A stretch of 23,430 bases of DNA, taken from positions 1 to 23,430 of the forward strand of contig CABUTO010000037.1 of assembly GCA_902494535.1 (NCBI GenBank), in the 5' to 3' direction. The DNA is from an uncultured Collinsella sp. (GTDB taxonomy: Bacteria; Actinomycetota; Coriobacteriia; Coriobacteriales; Coriobacteriaceae). The position numbers and the translations under genes are program-made. The notes under the pieces were generated by a model. It saw nothing but the letters and a program-made list of their open reading frames with translations, made no database searches and was not told the DNA's origin. Positions 22,811 through 23,430 of this stretch are shown here, piece after piece; position 1 is the stretch's first letter; each line of letters begins with the position of its first letter.

Positions 22811-22996
22811 CCGGTGAGGATTTGTTAGGAGCGTCCCCGCTCTGCTGGATTTGGGCGCAGGGCGGACGCGCCGCTGCCCTGCGCGCTCAATTTGGACACC
22901 AGCAATGCTATCTCTTGGTGTTTTGCATACTTCCCATTACAGATTGCATAAAAAGGCTGGGATATTTTTCCTGATCCTGATGTACCCCCGCCCGTG

Positions 22997-23234
22997 CCGT
23001 GCAAAAAACGGAGTATTCAGCACCGCGAGCTCTGCCGGTGCCGCTGCAGTCGGGTAGCATTGCGGAGATCGACGTCATTTTGGGGTCCGACGTGGCGCGA
23101 GGCATGCTTGTTTGTCTCGACGAGGCCTGTCTGCCGACCCAAATCGCCGGTCGAAGGCTACCGTGGGACTAATTAGATGCGCCCGGTGCGTATGCATTTG
23201 TCCCGGCCTGCTGAAAACTCCCAAAAATGCACGG
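22997..23234. repeat. Element bounded by 25-bp imperfect inverted repeats
   Basis: The left end (22997-23021) and the complement of the right end (23210-23234) share CCGTGCA, then a five-base A/T block, then GGAGT(A/T)TTCAGC; 18 of 25 positions agree, and the five-base block reads A in one and T in the other. Inside, GGGACTAAT (23165-23173) can pair with ATTTGTCCC (23196-23204). No transposase is encoded. It resembles a miniature non-autonomous element or a paired regulator site. Confidence 0.45.
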
Positions 23235-23403
23235 TGCTCCCCAGGGGACCCGTGCTCGCAACGAAAACCATGCCCATGTCGCTATCCGCATCGCCTTTTT
23301 GCTGCACTGACTTTTCTGAATGCCGGGCTCGAATTAGTTAACCTGCCTCCCGTGTGGCTCCGGAGGGGCGGGGCATAAGGTTTATCGCGAGTTCCGCACG
23401 AGC

Positions 23404-23428
23404 CGAAGGCCACTTAATGTGGCCTTCG
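23404..23428. terminator. Terminator-like hairpin at the window edge
   Basis: CGAAGGCCAC (23404-23413) pairs perfectly with GTGGCCTTCG (23419-23428) over the loop TTAAT. The window ends two bases later, so a T-tract cannot be seen. It could end a transcript from either side. Confidence 0.55.
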
Positions 23429-23430
23429 TG

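Larger units (their letters stand above)
22811..23430. other. Gene-free 3' region with structured repeats
   Basis: No reading frame here has a ribosome site or recognisable protein. The stretch holds a hairpin with arms GCGCAGGGC (22855-22863) and GCCCTGCGC (22876-22884), a second copy of GCATACTTCC (22925-22934), a 25-bp imperfect inverted-repeat pair (22997-23234), and a terminator-like hairpin at the window edge. A non-coding RNA or a small mobile element is possible; neither is established. Confidence 0.5.

Noticed and set aside
22851..23378. Several 60-88 codon open frames in the last gene-free region
   Set aside because: They have no ribosome sites, overlap inverted repeats and resemble no known family.
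1..23430. CRISPR arrays, tRNA or rRNA genes, intact transposases
   Set aside because: No regularly spaced repeat series, cloverleaf-like sequence, ribosomal RNA stretch or transposase motif was seen on either strand.

Overview
The window looks like a chromosomal segment of a high-GC Gram-positive gut actinobacterium of the class Coriobacteriia, most likely Collinsella. This is inferred from the GC-rich codon use, the strong purine-rich ribosome sites, and the combination of an LAXTG-type surface protein, a DUF6020-type membrane protein, an OPT transporter, an Asp23/AmaP envelope set and an aryl-sulfotransferase remnant. No rRNA, tRNA, CRISPR array, prophage or intact insertion sequence was seen.

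Left part (1-8679). A 3-hydroxyacyl-CoA dehydrogenase is followed by a 5'-truncated remnant that resembles the C-terminal end of an aryl-sulfate sulfotransferase. A DUF389 membrane protein on the minus strand carries an EF-hand-like loop. Next is a 1150-residue cell-wall-anchored protein: signal peptide, long Ala-rich coiled coil, CAP-like domain, second coiled coil and LAQTG sorting signal. A run of nine G lies just after its signal peptide, and a one-base gain or loss in that run stops translation within a few codons. This is the strongest candidate for something new here, a phase-variable surface CAP protein. An OPT-family oligopeptide transporter on the minus strand follows, with facing terminators between the two.

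Middle part (8680-15002). Housekeeping genes on the plus strand: type III pantothenate kinase (coaX), a dCMP-deaminase-like enzyme, a NifU-type Fe-S protein, prolipoprotein diacylglyceryl transferase (lgt), a large polytopic membrane protein (DUF6020-like), and yebC. The membrane protein gene has three AAACCTG half-sites around its likely promoter and is flanked on both sides by related hairpins with GGGGACAGG/GGGGTCAGG loops, which look like dispersed REP-type elements.

Right part (15003-23430). A compact envelope-stress operon (AmaP-like, DUF2273-like, Asp23/Gls24) starts from a TATAAT box embedded in the yebC terminator. It is followed by a YitT-family membrane protein and a zinc-ribbon membrane protein with a Pro/Glu repeat tail. 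An M20 amidohydrolase (minus strand) and an amidohydrolase family 3 enzyme (plus strand) are divergently transcribed from a shared 168-bp region. The last ~620 bp have no credible gene but contain a 25-bp imperfect inverted-repeat pair 238 bp end to end, with internal hairpins, and a terminator-like hairpin cut by the window edge.
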